Shown in pieces: positions 1 through 11,877 of a stretch of DNA of 64,000 nucleotides. Both the position numbers and the translations under genes were made by a program. The DNA comes from Marinobacter halotolerans. Its GTDB lineage: Bacteria; Pseudomonadota; Gammaproteobacteria; Pseudomonadales; Oleiphilaceae. Every line of letters begins with the position of its first letter. The first letter of the stretch is position 1. The stretch covers positions 1,426,001-1,490,000 of the forward strand of contig NZ_VMHP01000001.1 in assembly GCF_008795985.1 (NCBI RefSeq), written 5' to 3'. Under the pieces are notes generated by a model that was given only the letters and a program-made list of their open reading frames with translations, was not told where the DNA came from and ran no database searches.

Positions 1-1122
1 AAACAGGAAGGCCTGGACCGTGGCGTTGAAGCCATTCGCAAGGTCTATGAAGGCCGTGTGAAGAAAGGCCGCATGGGCGAAGACGACGCCAAGGCCAAGA
101 TGGCTTTGCTGACCCCGTCCCTCACCTATGACGACCTGAGCAACGTGGACCTGGTGATCGAAGCCGTGTTCGAAGAGATGGGCGTTAAACAGTCCGTGTT
201 CGAAAAGCTGGACGAAGTGTGCAAGCAAGGCGCGATCCTGGCCTCTAACACCTCCACCCTGGACCTGAACAAGATCGCCAGCTTCACCAAGCGTCCGGAA
301 GACGTCATCGGCCTGCACTTCTTCAGCCCGGCCAACATCATGAAGCTGCTGGAAGTGGTTCGCGGCGACAAGACCGCCAAAGACGTGCTGGCTACGGCCA
401 TGAAGCTGGCCAAGACGATCAAGAAGACCGCCGTGGTCTCCGGCGTGTGCGACGGCTTTATCGGCAACCGCATGATCAACCAGTACCAGCGCGAAGCCCT
501 GCTGATGCTGGAAGAAGGCGCCAGCGTGCAGCAGATCGACAAGGCCATCGAGAAATTCGGCTTTGCCATGGGCCCGCTGCGCATGGCCGACCTGGCCGGC
601 GGCGACATCGGCTGGGCCATCCGCAAGCGCCAGTACGAAGAAAATCCGGACATGGTGAAGATGGTCCTGGCCGACCGCATCTGTGAGATGGGCCGCTACG
701 GTCAGAAGACCGGTGCTGGCTTCTATCGCTACGAGCCGGGCAACCGCAACGCTCTGCACGACCCGGAAGTGGACAAGGTAGTGGATGAAGTTCGCGCCGA
801 ACTGGGCATCACTCCACGCAAGATCAGCAACCAGGAAATCGTCGAGCGTTGCGTGTACGCGCTGGTGAACGAAGGTGCCCAGATTCTGGACGAAGGCATC
901 GCCCAGCGCGCCTCCGACATCGACATGGTCTACCTGACCGGTTACGGCTTCCCCGTGTTCCGCGGTGGCCCCATGCACTATGCCGAGGAAGTTGGGCTGC
1001 CCAACGTGGTTCGCGCCATGCAGGCCTTCACTGAAGACCGTCACACTCAGCCTGGTTTCTGGAAGCCCGCGGCGCTGCTGGCCAAGCGTGCCGAAGAAGG
1101 CAAAGGTTTCGACGCCAAATAA
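1..1122 (+). CDS. 3-hydroxyacyl-CoA dehydrogenase, fatty oxidation complex alpha-like (5' truncated)
   Basis: The frame is open from base 1, so the gene begins before the window; 373 residues are visible. It oxidises L-3-hydroxyacyl-CoA to 3-ketoacyl-CoA in beta-oxidation. The visible part holds the end of the NAD-binding domain with the HFFSPA motif (His of the catalytic dyad, visible residue about 106) and the following LLEVV Glu, then GFIGNRM, which opens the first C-terminal 3HCDH domain; a second such domain follows. FadB/FadJ proteins carry an enoyl-CoA hydratase domain upstream of this; whether one is present cannot be seen. The thiolase gene follows after 72 bases, the usual alpha-beta arrangement. 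Family confidence is high; assignment to fadB, fadJ or fadN type is left open. Confidence 0.9.
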   Translation, partial: KQEGLDRGVEAIRKVYEGRVKKGRMGEDDAKAKMALLTPSLTYDDLSNVDLVIEAVFEEMGVKQSVFEKLDEVCKQGAILASNTSTLDLNKIASFTKRPEDVIGLHFFSPANIMKLLEVVRGDKTAKDVLATAMKLAKTIKKTAVVSGVCDGFIGNRMINQYQREALLMLEEGASVQQIDKAIEKFGFAMGPLRMADLAGGDIGWAIRKRQYEENPDMVKMVLADRICEMGRYGQKTGAGFYRYEPGNRNALHDPEVDKVVDEVRAELGITPRKISNQEIVERCVYALVNEGAQILDEGIAQRASDIDMVYLTGYGFPVFRGGPMHYAEEVGLPNVVRAMQAFTEDRHTQPGFWKPAALLAKRAEEGKGFDAK

Positions 1123-1194
1123 CCGGTCCACAAATACCCTCGGGGCGCCTGCCCTTTATCGATAAACAGGCGCTTCGAACGAAGGAGAATTGTT

Positions 1195-2376
1195 ATGTCT
1201 AATGATGTTGTCATCGTATCCACTGCCCGCACGCCCCTGGCCAAATCCTGGCGCGGCGGCCTGAACATGACCCACGGCGCCACCCTGGCCGGCCATGCCA
1301 TCCAGCACGCGGTCGAGCGCTCCAAGGTCGACCCCAACGAAATCGAAGACGTGCTGATGGGCTGCGCCCTGCCCGAAGGCTCCACCGGTAACGACGTTGC
1401 CCGCATGGGTGCCATCCGTGCTGGCCTGCCCGTCACCGTTGGCGGCGCCACCATCAACCGCTTCTGCTCGTCCGGCCTGCAGGCCATCGCCATGGCCGCC
1501 CACCACATTGCCGTGGACCGGGTACCGGTGATGGTTGCCGGCGGCGTGGAATCCATCTCCACCGTCCAGGCCAACGTCAACCAGAACTACTTCATGGAAC
1601 CCTGGCTGGCAAAGAACAAGCCGGAGCTCTACTGGTCCATGCTGGACACCGCTGAAACCGTGGCCAAGCGTTACGACATCAAGAAAGAAGATATGGACGA
1701 ATACGGCGTGCGCAGCCAGAACCTGGCCGATCAGGCGCGTCAGGACGGCAAATTCGACGACGAAATCGTGCCCATCACCACCACCATGGGTGTTGCTGAC
1801 AAGGCCACCGGCCAGCTCAGCAGCCAGGAAGTGACCATCAGCCAGGACGAGGGCATCCGCCCGGGTACCAACCTGGAAGGCGTGAGCAAGATCCGCTCTG
1901 CCAAAGAAGGTGGCGTGGTCACCGCGGGCAACGCCAGCCAGTTCTCCGACGGGGCGTCAGCCTGTGTACTGATGGACAGCAAAGTCGCGGAACAGCGCAA
2001 CGCTACCCCGCTGGGTATTTTCCGCGGCTTCGCAGTGGCTGGTTGTGAGCCCGACGAAATGGGCATCGGCCCGGTCTTCGCGGTTCCCAAACTGCTCAAG
2101 CGCGCCGGCCTGACCGTCGACGACATCGGCCTGTGGGAACTCAACGAAGCCTTCGCCGTCCAGGTTCTCTACTGCCAGCGCAAACTCGGCATCCCGATGG
2201 ACCGCCTGAACGTCAACGGTGGCGCCATTGCAGTGGGCCATCCCTACGGCACCACCGGCTCACGCCTGGTCGGCCACGCGCTGATCGAAGGCAAGCGCCG
2301 CGGTGTGAAGTATGTGGTCGTGACCATGTGCGTGGGCACTGGCATGGGAGCGGCTGGCTTGTTCGAGGTTGCCTGA
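1195..2376 (+). CDS. Acetyl-CoA C-acyltransferase (thiolase)
   Basis: Cleaves 3-ketoacyl-CoA with CoA to give acetyl-CoA and a shortened acyl-CoA, the last step of beta-oxidation. The 393-residue length is normal for the family. The nucleophilic cysteine is C91 (NRFCSSGLQ), the histidine is H349 ([11 protein letters not shown]), and the second active cysteine is C379 in [11 protein letters not shown] clear ribosome site (AAGGAG) lies just before the ATG. It sits 72 bases after the dehydrogenase gene in the same direction and probably works with it as the beta partner. It could also act in synthesis (acetoacetyl-CoA), but the neighbours favour degradation. Confidence 0.93.
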   Translation: MSNDVVIVSTARTPLAKSWRGGLNMTHGATLAGHAIQHAVERSKVDPNEIEDVLMGCALPEGSTGNDVARMGAIRAGLPVTVGGATINRFCSSGLQAIAMAAHHIAVDRVPVMVAGGVESISTVQANVNQNYFMEPWLAKNKPELYWSMLDTAETVAKRYDIKKEDMDEYGVRSQNLADQARQDGKFDDEIVPITTTMGVADKATGQLSSQEVTISQDEGIRPGTNLEGVSKIRSAKEGGVVTAGNASQFSDGASACVLMDSKVAEQRNATPLGIFRGFAVAGCEPDEMGIGPVFAVPKLLKRAGLTVDDIGLWELNEAFAVQVLYCQRKLGIPMDRLNVNGGAIAVGHPYGTTGSRLVGHALIEGKRRGVKYVVVTMCVGTGMGAAGLFEVA

Positions 2377-2404
2377 TGATTTGATGGCCTGCGGCTTGGG
2401 TGGA

Positions 2405-2519
2405 GGTGCCCGTTGGGAGGGGGTGTCCAAAACTCGCTCCTTCGGCACGTCCATGTGACGCTCGAGCTCCGCCATCCATGGCTCCGCACGGTTTTGGACA
2501 CCCCCTCCCAACGGCCACC
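2405..2519. repeat. Large hairpin repeat, copy 1
   Basis: A perfect 24-base inverted repeat (2410-2433 and 2491-2514; arm begins CCGTTGGGAGGGGGTGTCC) encloses a 57-base loop. Read on the minus strand the loop carries GGAGCCATGGATGGCGGAGC (2466-2485) and then ACATGGACGTG (2446-2456). Both blocks recur in the hairpin at 2620-2719 in the opposite orientation, although the arms of the two hairpins are unrelated. No gene is seen in 2377-2815; these two hairpins are its only visible structure. They separate the thiolase gene from the acyl-CoA dehydrogenase gene and may be a mobile palindromic element or an RNA structure. Confidence 0.85.
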
Positions 2520-2619
2520 CATAGCTCGGTGCAATGAGGAACAGGTGCCAATGATTAACACTGGATCAGATCGGCCAAGTGGAGTCCCTAAAAGCAGGCA
2601 AGAACAAACTCGAAGCGTT

Positions 2620-2719
2620 GGTCGGTAACGGCCTTTCAAAAATGTGCGGAGCCATGGATGGCGGAGCCCAAGCGCACACGGACGTGTTCACAGCGTTTTT
2701 TGAAAGGCCGTTACCGACC
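2620..2719. repeat. Large hairpin repeat, copy 2
   Basis: A perfect 23-base inverted repeat (2620-2642 and 2697-2719; arm GGTCGGTAACGGCCTTTCAA plus AAA). The loop carries GGAGCCATGGATGGCGGAGC at 2648-2667 and ACACGGACGTG at 2676-2686, matching the core of copy 1 in reverse orientation. Different arms around a conserved core mean the pairing is kept while the stem sequence changes. Confidence 0.85.
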
Positions 2720-2815
2720 GACGCCGGCACCAAGTTTCCAGGCCCGGCATTAATACCAGCAGGCCACTCAAGATTTAAAACCATCAACCTCAGCCAACAG
2801 ACAAAGAGGTAAAAA

Positions 2816-4003
<1,188 letters not shown>

Positions 4004-4039
4004 AGAGCCATCAGCCAAGAGAATTGGAGAGACGGTCTT

Positions 4040-5188
<1,149 letters not shown>

Positions 5189-5207
5189 ACGGAAAAGGAT
5201 TCTCTCT

Positions 5208-5981
5208 ATGAGCGTAAAACAGTTACTGGACCTGACTGGCAAAGTCGCCTTTATCACCGGCGGCTCCCGCGGCCTTGGCCTGCAGATGGCCGAGGCCCTG
5301 GGCGAGCTGGGGGCAAAAATCGCCATCAGCGCCCGCAAGCAGCATGAGCTGGACGCGGCAAAAGAACACCTGGAAGGCCTGGGCGTGACGGTGATCACCG
5401 TCGCCGCCGATCTGGGCAATCTGGAAGGTATCCCCAAGGTGGTTGATCAGGTCGTTGATCAACTGGGCGACATCGATATCCTGGTCAACAATGCCGGCGC
5501 CACCTGGGGTGCCCCGGCGGAGGATTATCCGCCCGAAGGCTGGATGAAGGTGATGAACCTGAACGTCAACGCCAGCTTCTTTCTGACCCAGACCGTCGGC
5601 AAGCGCTGCATGATCCCGCGCAAGACCGGCAAGGTGATCAACATCGCCTCCATCGCCGGCCTGTCCGGCAACCCGGAAGGCATGCAGACCATCGCCTACA
5701 ACACCAGCAAGGGTGCCATGGTTAACTTCACCCGAGCGCTGGCGTCCGAGTGGGGTCACTACAACATCAATGTGAACGCATTGTGCCCGGGCTTTTTCCC
5801 GTCGAAGATGTCCCAGGGCTTGCTGGATGCCCAGGGTGACAAAATGCTTGAACGCATTCCGCTGAAACGCTTTGGGGGTGAAGAAGACCTGAAAGGCGCT
5901 GCGGTTTTGATGGCCACGGAAGCTGGCCGGCACATCACGGGCCAGTGCCTGGCTGTGGATGGTGGCACGCTGGTTAGCTGA
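5208..5981 (+). CDS. SDR family NAD(P)-dependent oxidoreductase
   Basis: A classical short-chain dehydrogenase of 257 residues. The cofactor motif TGGSRGLG (residues 18-24), the NNAG motif (94-97) and the catalytic set S148, Y164, K168 (YNTSK) are all in place. Its position after two acyl-CoA dehydrogenases suggests oxidation of a hydroxyacyl-CoA or related alcohol in the same pathway. Gluconate 5-dehydrogenase-like members look similar, so the substrate is open. The gene ends just before a 10-base-pair hairpin that faces the convergent gene at 6042. Confidence 0.9.
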   Translation: MSVKQLLDLTGKVAFITGGSRGLGLQMAEALGELGAKIAISARKQHELDAAKEHLEGLGVTVITVAADLGNLEGIPKVVDQVVDQLGDIDILVNNAGATWGAPAEDYPPEGWMKVMNLNVNASFFLTQTVGKRCMIPRKTGKVINIASIAGLSGNPEGMQTIAYNTSKGAMVNFTRALASEWGHYNINVNALCPGFFPSKMSQGLLDAQGDKMLERIPLKRFGGEEDLKGAAVLMATEAGRHITGQCLAVDGGTLVS

Positions 5982-5994
5982 TTCGGAGGGACAG

Positions 5995-6021
5995 GTTGGC
6001 CTCGTGGTTTTCGAGGCCAAC
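5995..6021. terminator. Hairpin between convergent genes
   Basis: A perfect 10-base-pair stem (GTTGGCCTCG and CGAGGCCAAC) with a 7-base loop, in the 60-base gap between the SDR gene and the convergent Bax-like gene. There is no long T run on either side. A bidirectional transcription stop is the likely role. Confidence 0.6.
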
Positions 6022-6041
6022 GCTGACTTGGTATCAAAGAA

Positions 6042-6788
6042 TCAGAGATCGTGTTCGGCCAGCTCGTTGTGGCGCATCATGGCCCTGAGCTCTTCGATGT
6101 ACTCCACACCGCGCTCAGAGTATTTCCCCAGACCTGCTGCCAGCGCATAACCGGTTACCGGCTGGTCATTGGCACGCAATGTGGCTCGTACTTCGCGTAA
6201 CGGTTCGTAGGCATCATGCTGATTGAGGTTCTGCATGTAGCGTTCAACCGACTGTTGCGGCGAATCAAAATCCGCAACCTCGTGGGTCTTGCCAGAATCA
6301 CGGCTGTTCGGCACGAGCCCACAACCCTTCTCAAAGCACCACTGGCCGAAATAGTTGTTACCCTTTGTGGCGAAGCGGGATGTTCCCCAGGCGCTTTCGT
6401 TAGCGGCCTGTGAAAGAGCCAGTGAAGCCGGCACAATATCAACCCGGCTCAGCAGCTCGTCCCACGCGGCCTGATCAGACACATCAAACTCGTCCATGCG
6501 ATAGTCGGCGGCGATATCTTCAATCGTGCCTTCGTCCCACCAACCAATAGAATCCTGGTCGTTGTGCCAGGCAATCAGTTCCTCACGGACTTCGGCGATT
6601 CTGGCATTTTCTTCCTGAATTATTGGCAGAAAATACCCGAAGAAGGCTTCTTTGCGTTCAGTGCCTGCTTCATAGTCCTTGAAATCAGGCGCGCCTGATC
6701 CAAGCATCAGATAGCCCAGGACAAGCACAGCCAGCACTACGCCCGCGCCAATTCCGATCTTCTTGTTGTTTACAGAGTTTGTCATCAA
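6042..6788 (-). CDS. Bax-like glucosaminidase domain protein
   Basis: A 248-residue protein with one N-terminal membrane segment (about residues 10-28) and a C-terminal glucosaminidase-type domain (about 120-240). The motif LSQAANESAWGTSRFA contains the expected catalytic glutamate, and NNYFGQWCF and VERYMQNLN are family features of Bax/FlgJ-type muramidases. It is probably a membrane-anchored periplasmic enzyme that cuts peptidoglycan glycan strands. It is a single gene, convergent with the SDR operon. The fold assignment is good; enzymatic activity is inferred. Confidence 0.85.
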   Translation of the reverse strand: MMTNSVNNKKIGIGAGVVLAVLVLGYLMLGSGAPDFKDYEAGTERKEAFFGYFLPIIQEENARIAEVREELIAWHNDQDSIGWWDEGTIEDIAADYRMDEFDVSDQAAWDELLSRVDIVPASLALSQAANESAWGTSRFATKGNNYFGQWCFEKGCGLVPNSRDSGKTHEVADFDSPQQSVERYMQNLNQHDAYEPLREVRATLRANDQPVTGYALAAGLGKYSERGVEYIEELRAMMRHNELAEHDL

Positions 6789-6837
6789 TGCCTCAACCGA
6801 TTTGCTTGAATGGTAGAAGCACTACGTGCAACAGACC

Positions 6838-8430
6838 CTAGCAGTTCATGCCCGATAACGCCGGAACCGGCTCGCTGGCGCTGGCCACGTCGGATTCGCA
6901 AAGATACTGGCGCGCATCAAACCGCCGCGTCTGCTGACGGAACTGCCAGGTGAAACCGGGCCAGAGCGTGGTGTTCTTGCCGTTTTCGTTCATATACCAA
7001 CTTTTGCAGCCGGTCTGCCAGACCGAGTCGCCCAGTTTGGCGTGGATGGAAGCGTTGTATTTGCTCAGCGCATCCTCCTTCACTTCCACGCTTTTCCAGC
7101 CATGCTTTTCCATCTTTTTCAGGGCGTCCAGCACGTACTGGATCTGGCTCTCGATCATGTAGACCATGGAACTATGACCCAGGCCGGTATTCGGGCCCAT
7201 AAGCACGAAGAAATTGGGGAAGCCGGCAATGGTCGTGCCTTTATAGGCTTCGGCACCCTCTTTCCAGGCATCCAGCAGATCCTGCCCGCCACGACCCTTT
7301 ACCATGCCTTTGGGAATCGGGTCCTGGGCCTTGAAGCCGGTGCCGTAAATGATGCAGTCCACCGGACGCTCCTCGCCGTTTCGCTCAACAATGGCGTTTT
7401 CACGTACCTCGCGGATGCCGTTAGTCAGCACGTCCACATTGTCCTGGGCCAGCGCCGGATAATAGTTGTTCGAGATCAACACCCGCTTGCATCCGAAATG
7501 GAAATCCGGGGTGACCTTTCTGCGCAGAACAGGGTCCTTGATCTGGTTGCGAATATGACGACGGGCCTGGAGCTCGCCAATCTTGAGGATGCGTGGGTCA
7601 CCCACAAACCCCAGCACCCGTGCTTCCAACGTCCAGTAGATGCTCTGACGGAAAGCATTCAGCGATTGGGGAAAGCGTTTGAACAACGCCCGCTCCAGCG
7701 GACGGATTGGCCGATCCGGCTTGGGCACAATCCACGCCGGTGTGCGCTGGTAAAGGTCCAGGTGCGCGGCGTCTTTCGCCACCTCCGGCACGAACTGGAT
7801 CGCGGACGCACCGGTACCAATCACTGCAACTCGCTTGCCCCGAAAATCATAATCGTGGTCCCAGTGCTGGGAATGAAACTGTTTGCCCTTGAAGTTTTCC
7901 AGGCCGTCGATGACCGGATAGGCCGGTGTACTCAGTCCACCCATGCCCGAGACAACCACATCGGCACGCAGGGTTTTTATCTCGGGTAGAGCCTCGTCCG
8001 AACGATCCAGTTCATCACCCGCCACCATGCCCCGTTCGGTCATGTAATCCCAGAGCGCAGGGGCGTCACAGGTTTCGACGGTCCAGCGATGTCGGCGTTC
8101 GTCAAACCTGGCGCCGGCCACGTGGGTATTCAGCTGAACATGCTCCACCAGCCCGTACTTCTCGGCGCAATGCCGGAGATAGGCCTTGATCTCCTGCTGG
8201 CGCGCGTACATGCGGGTCCAGTTGGGGTTCTGCTCGAAAGAGAAGGAATAGAGGGCGGACTGGACATCGCAGGCACACCCCGGGTAATGGTTCTCATGCC
8301 AGGTGCCGCCGACGTCATCGCTTTGTTCGAGAATGACAAAATCATCGTAACCGGCTTCCTTGAGCTTGATGCCCATGCCCAGGCCAGAGAACCCGGTGCC
8401 GATAATGGCAACTCGTACCGACGGTTTCAT
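6838..8430 (-). CDS. Baeyer-Villiger-type flavin monooxygenase
   Basis: Oxidises ketones to esters or lactones with NADPH and O2. Two Rossmann motifs are visible, GTGFSGLG near the N-terminus for FAD and GTGASAIQF for NADPH. Between them lies FKGKQFHSQHWD, which fits the Baeyer-Villiger fingerprint FxGxxxHxxxW. The ATG at 8430 is chosen because GAGGTGGAG lies just upstream; a GTG at 8439 would add three residues but sits inside that ribosome site. The product is 530 residues, normal for the family. It stands alone, with a palindromic candidate operator about 70 bases upstream. Confidence 0.9.
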   Translation of the reverse strand: MKPSVRVAIIGTGFSGLGMGIKLKEAGYDDFVILEQSDDVGGTWHENHYPGCACDVQSALYSFSFEQNPNWTRMYARQQEIKAYLRHCAEKYGLVEHVQLNTHVAGARFDERRHRWTVETCDAPALWDYMTERGMVAGDELDRSDEALPEIKTLRADVVVSGMGGLSTPAYPVIDGLENFKGKQFHSQHWDHDYDFRGKRVAVIGTGASAIQFVPEVAKDAAHLDLYQRTPAWIVPKPDRPIRPLERALFKRFPQSLNAFRQSIYWTLEARVLGFVGDPRILKIGELQARRHIRNQIKDPVLRRKVTPDFHFGCKRVLISNNYYPALAQDNVDVLTNGIREVRENAIVERNGEERPVDCIIYGTGFKAQDPIPKGMVKGRGGQDLLDAWKEGAEAYKGTTIAGFPNFFVLMGPNTGLGHSSMVYMIESQIQYVLDALKKMEKHGWKSVEVKEDALSKYNASIHAKLGDSVWQTGCKSWYMNENGKNTTLWPGFTWQFRQQTRRFDARQYLCESDVASASEPVPALSGMNC

Positions 8431-8494
8431 GTACTCCACCTCATTGTGTGCAAAACGCTTGGCCTGATGTTCTGTGGTAGCGACTTATCAGGCG

Positions 8495-8510
8495 GTATAC
8501 GGTTGTATAC
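8495..8510. promoter_or_regulatory. Palindromic candidate operator before the monooxygenase
   Basis: GTATACGGTTGTATAC: two copies of the self-complementary GTATAC four bases apart, followed by ACAATG. It lies about 65 bases upstream of the minus-strand monooxygenase start in an otherwise non-coding 230-base stretch. Such GTATAC palindromes are typical of GntR- or TetR-type sites, but no regulator gene is adjacent. Confidence 0.45.
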
Positions 8511-8660
8511 ACAATGAAATTGGCGGGAGTACATGGATTGGCTGCGAATTGGCCTGCGCCAACCGATGGCTGTCCTGTTTGAACCAGATCACCGGGTTTC
8601 GCGACAGAAACTGTTCAGGAAATCTCGTGTATGACTATTTGATATATAACCTATGGCTCC

Positions 8661-8804
8661 ATGGAATACATTGATAAACCCTGCCAACACGGTAACATTC
8701 GCTTTGCAACCGAAAGGTTCGTCAATAGGCAGTTACGCGGAGCCATGCTGAAGAGCATGACTGATAGCGAAGTACAGGCTCTCATTGCCAGACAGAATCA
8801 CTAA
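8661..8804 (+). CDS. Possible 47-residue small protein
   Basis: A short open frame starting MEYIDKPCQHGNIRFA and ending before pntA. The charged, non-repetitive composition and the regular C-terminal helix-like stretch (LKSMTDSEVQALIARQ) look protein-like. There is no strong ribosome site in front of the ATG and I recognise no family. The rest of 8431-8838 shows only the operator candidate at 8495 and no other gene. Confidence 0.3.
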   Translation: MEYIDKPCQHGNIRFATERFVNRQLRGAMLKSMTDSEVQALIARQNH

Positions 8805-8838
8805 CCCATAACCGGTGTATCCGGAGGACTCAGTGACA

Positions 8839-10428
8839 ATGAAAATAGGTATTCCAAAGGAAATCTTTGAGGGGGAAAGGCGGGTCGCCGCCACTCCTCC
8901 TTCGGTCAAGAAACTGACCGACCTTGGGTATGAGGTACTGATTGAAACCGGTGCCGGAGACGCCGCCGACTACGCAGATGACACCTACAAAGCTGCAGGC
9001 GCAAGCATCATTGAGGACACCAAAGCCCTCTTCAAAGACGCGGACATTATCCTGAAAGTCCGTGCGCCAATGAAGAACACAGCGCTCAGGAAGCACGAAG
9101 CCGACCTGATGAAAGAAGGCAGTTTCCTGATCAGCTACCTGTGGCCCGCGCAGAACCCGGAGCTGCTGGAACACCTGGCGAAAAACAAAATCACTTCGCT
9201 GGCCATCGACAGCCTGCCCCGCATCAGCCGGGCGCAGAAAATGGACGCATTGAGCGCCATGGCGAACATTGCCGGCTACCGCGCGGTGATCGAGGCAGCG
9301 AACCACTTCGGCCGTTTCTTTACTGGTCAGGTAACAGCCGCCGGCAAAGTGCCGCCCGCGAAAGTCATGGTAATCGGCGCCGGTGTTGCCGGCCTGGCCG
9401 CCATCGGCGCCGCCAACAGCATGGGTGCGATCGTTCGAGCCTTCGATACCCGCCTGGAAGTGCGCGAACAGGTGGAAAGCATGGGTGCCGAATTCCTGCA
9501 GCTGGACTTCGGCGAAGAAGAGGGTAGCGGCACCGGCGGCTACGCCAAGCAGATGAGCGACGAGTTCATCAAGGCGGAAATGGCGTTGTTTGCCGAGCAG
9601 GCGAAAGAAGTGGATATCATCATCACCACCGCCCTGATCCCCGGCAAACCGGCACCCAAGCTGATCACCGAGGCAATGGTCAAATCCATGAAGCCTGGCA
9701 GCGTGGTGGTGGATCTGGCGTCCGAGCGCGGTGGTAACTGTGAAGTTACCGAGCCCGGCAAGGTAGCCAACAAGCACGGCGTCACCCTGATCGGCTACAC
9801 CGACCTGCCAAGCCGCATGGCGAAGGTAGCCAGTGACCTCTACGCCACCAACCTGACTCACCTGATGACCGAGCTGACGCCTGAGAAAGACGGCAAGCCG
9901 GTGGTGAATATGGAAGACCAGGTCATTCGTGGCCTGACGGTGGTGAAAGAGGATAGCGTGACCTGGCCACCACCCCAGCCCGAGGCTCCGGCCACGCCGC
10001 AGCACAAGCCCGGCACCGAGGAACCCTCCCCGGCCGACGTACAGGCAGCAAAAGCAGCCGCCGAAGAAAAGGCCAGGAAAAAGAGCCTGATCGGCAAAGT
10101 GGCTTTGCTGGCCGTTACCGTTTTCGCACTGTACGGCGTCGGCGCCCACGCCCCGGAAAGCTTCCTGAGCCACTTCACGGTCTTTGTGCTGTCGTGCTTT
10201 ATTGGCTGGCAGGTCATCTGGAACGTAACACCGTCCCTGCACACACCTCTGATGAGTGTCACCAACGCCATCAGTGGCATTATCGTGATTGGCGCCATGC
10301 TCCATCTTGCCCAGGCGGGAAGCGTCGCCGTTGGCATCATGGCTTTCATCGCCGTACTGATTGCCAGCATCAACATCGGGGGCGGCTTCTACGTCACCCA
10401 CCGCATGCTTAAAATGTTCCGCAAGTAG
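8839..10428 (+). CDS. pntA: NAD(P) transhydrogenase subunit alpha
   Basis: The alpha subunit of the proton-translocating transhydrogenase, which moves hydride from NADH to NADP+ using the proton gradient. The first 380 residues form the NAD-binding domain I with [14 protein letters not shown] at the N-terminus and the [13 protein letters not shown]ossmann motif. A Pro/Ala-rich charged linker (about 380-420) leads to three or four C-terminal membrane helices, the E. coli-type architecture. The ATG at 8839 begins the conserved [11 protein letters not shown] at 8833 is an alternative closer to the GGAGG at 8821. pntB follows after 12 bases. Confidence 0.96.
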   Translation: MKIGIPKEIFEGERRVAATPPSVKKLTDLGYEVLIETGAGDAADYADDTYKAAGASIIEDTKALFKDADIILKVRAPMKNTALRKHEADLMKEGSFLISYLWPAQNPELLEHLAKNKITSLAIDSLPRISRAQKMDALSAMANIAGYRAVIEAANHFGRFFTGQVTAAGKVPPAKVMVIGAGVAGLAAIGAANSMGAIVRAFDTRLEVREQVESMGAEFLQLDFGEEEGSGTGGYAKQMSDEFIKAEMALFAEQAKEVDIIITTALIPGKPAPKLITEAMVKSMKPGSVVVDLASERGGNCEVTEPGKVANKHGVTLIGYTDLPSRMAKVASDLYATNLTHLMTELTPEKDGKPVVNMEDQVIRGLTVVKEDSVTWPPPQPEAPATPQHKPGTEEPSPADVQAAKAAAEEKARKKSLIGKVALLAVTVFALYGVGAHAPESFLSHFTVFVLSCFIGWQVIWNVTPSLHTPLMSVTNAISGIIVIGAMLHLAQAGSVAVGIMAFIAVLIASINIGGGFYVTHRMLKMFRK

Positions 10429-10440
10429 GAGACGCCCAAC

Positions 10441-11838
10441 ATGAGTACAGGAATGGTGAGCGTGGCCTACGTGGTCGCGAGTGTGTTGTTTATTCTGAGC
10501 CTGGGCGGCCTTAGCCACCAGGAATCCGCCCGCCGCGGTAATCTCTACGGTGTTGCGGGTATTATTATCGCCGTGGGTGCCACCCTGGCGAGTTTCGGTC
10601 CGGATGGCGGTATTATCGCCATCGCAATTGCGATACTGATTGGTGCCGGCATCGGCATCCCCATTGCCAATAAAGTCGAAATGACCCAGATGCCCCAACT
10701 GGTCGCCCTGCTGCACAGCTTTGTGGGTCTTGCAGCGGTCCTGGTCGGCTTTTCCGGCTACATCGAACCGCTGGTTGCGACTAGTGGCACCGAGCACACC
10801 ATCCACCTGGTGGAAGTCTTTCTTGGCATCTTTATCGGTGCAGTGACCTTCACCGGCTCACTGGTTGCCTGCGGCAAGCTGGATGGCCGCATCGACAGCA
10901 AGGCGCTGACCCTACCCGGGCGCCACTGGATGAACCTGGCGGCCATCATTGCCTGTGTGGTTCTGGGCAGCTGGTTCCTGAGCACTGACAGCATGGGCCT
11001 CGGCATCCTCTACCTGATCATCATGACGGTCATCGCATGCGTGCTGGGCGTTCATCTGATCATGGCCATCGGCGGCGCCGATATGCCCGTTGTCGTTTCC
11101 ATGCTGAACAGCTATTCCGGCTGGGCGGCGGCGTCCATCGGTTTCATGCTGGGCAACGACCTGCTGATCGTTGTGGGTGCCCTGGTGGGCAGCAGTGGTG
11201 CGATTCTGAGTTACATCATGTGTAACGCCATGAACCGCTCCTTCATCAGTGTGATTCTGGGTGGCTTTGGCCAGACCAGCAGCAGCTCGGCCGCCAGTGA
11301 TGAGGAACAGTCCGTCTACGAAACCAGCGTGGATGAAGTCTGCGAGGAACTGCGCAACGCCCGCTCGGTGATCATCGTGCCGGGGTACGGTATGGCTGTG
11401 GCCCAGGCGCAAAACGGCGTCAGCGACATGACCAAGTACCTGCGGGACAAGGGCGTGAATGTGCGCTTCGGCATTCACCCGGTGGCAGGTCGTCTGCCCG
11501 GACATATGAACGTGCTGCTGGCCGAAGCGCACGTGCCCTATGACATCGTTCTGGAAATGGACGAAATCAACGAGGACTTCCCGGATACCGACGTGGTGCT
11601 GGTGATTGGTGCCAACGACACGGTCAACCCGGCGGCCGCCGAAGACCCCAGCAGCCCCATCGCCGGCATGCCCGTGCTTGAAGTCTGGAAGGCGGGGCAG
11701 GTTGTGGTGCTGAAACGTGGTATGGCGTCCGGCTATGCCGGTGTGGAGAACCCGCTGTTCTTCAAGGACAACACCCGCATGTTGTTCGGCGATGCCAAGG
11801 AAAGCGTCGACAAGCTGGTATCAGGCCTGCGGGGCTGA
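10441..11838 (+). CDS. pntB: NAD(P) transhydrogenase subunit beta
   Basis: The partner of PntA. The 465 residues comprise a multi-helix membrane domain II (about residues 1-265) and a soluble NADP-binding domain III with the motif [12 protein letters not shown] and the later [10 protein letters not shown] and [16 protein letters not shown] signatures. A short serine/alanine-rich stretch joins the domains. The ribosome site AGGAG lies before the ATG. The gene is followed by a strong hairpin at 11851. Confidence 0.96.
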   Translation: MSTGMVSVAYVVASVLFILSLGGLSHQESARRGNLYGVAGIIIAVGATLASFGPDGGIIAIAIAILIGAGIGIPIANKVEMTQMPQLVALLHSFVGLAAVLVGFSGYIEPLVATSGTEHTIHLVEVFLGIFIGAVTFTGSLVACGKLDGRIDSKALTLPGRHWMNLAAIIACVVLGSWFLSTDSMGLGILYLIIMTVIACVLGVHLIMAIGGADMPVVVSMLNSYSGWAAASIGFMLGNDLLIVVGALVGSSGAILSYIMCNAMNRSFISVILGGFGQTSSSSAASDEEQSVYETSVDEVCEELRNARSVIIVPGYGMAVAQAQNGVSDMTKYLRDKGVNVRFGIHPVAGRLPGHMNVLLAEAHVPYDIVLEMDEINEDFPDTDVVLVIGANDTVNPAAAEDPSSPIAGMPVLEVWKAGQVVVLKRGMASGYAGVENPLFFKDNTRMLFGDAKESVDKLVSGLRG

Positions 11839-11850
11839 TATCTACTCCGA

Positions 11851-11872
11851 TCGGGGGCTTAAAGGCCCCCGA
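11851..11872. terminator. Hairpin between pntB and the patatin gene
   Basis: An 8-base-pair GC-rich stem (TCGGGGGC and GCCCCCGA) with a 6-base loop in the 39-base gap between convergent genes. It probably stops transcripts from both sides; a T run is lacking. Confidence 0.6.
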
Positions 11873-11877
11873 CGGTG

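Noticed and set aside
2405..2719. Reading the two hairpins as simple rho-independent terminators or as an IS element.
   Set aside because: Stems of 23-24 base pairs with 55-base conserved loops are too large for terminators, and no transposase frame exists between the arms.
8830..10806. A 658-codon open frame antisense to pntAB.
   Set aside because: It is the complement of two clearly conserved genes, is very rich in His, Gly, Gln and Asp without family motifs, and is an artefact of GC-biased third positions.
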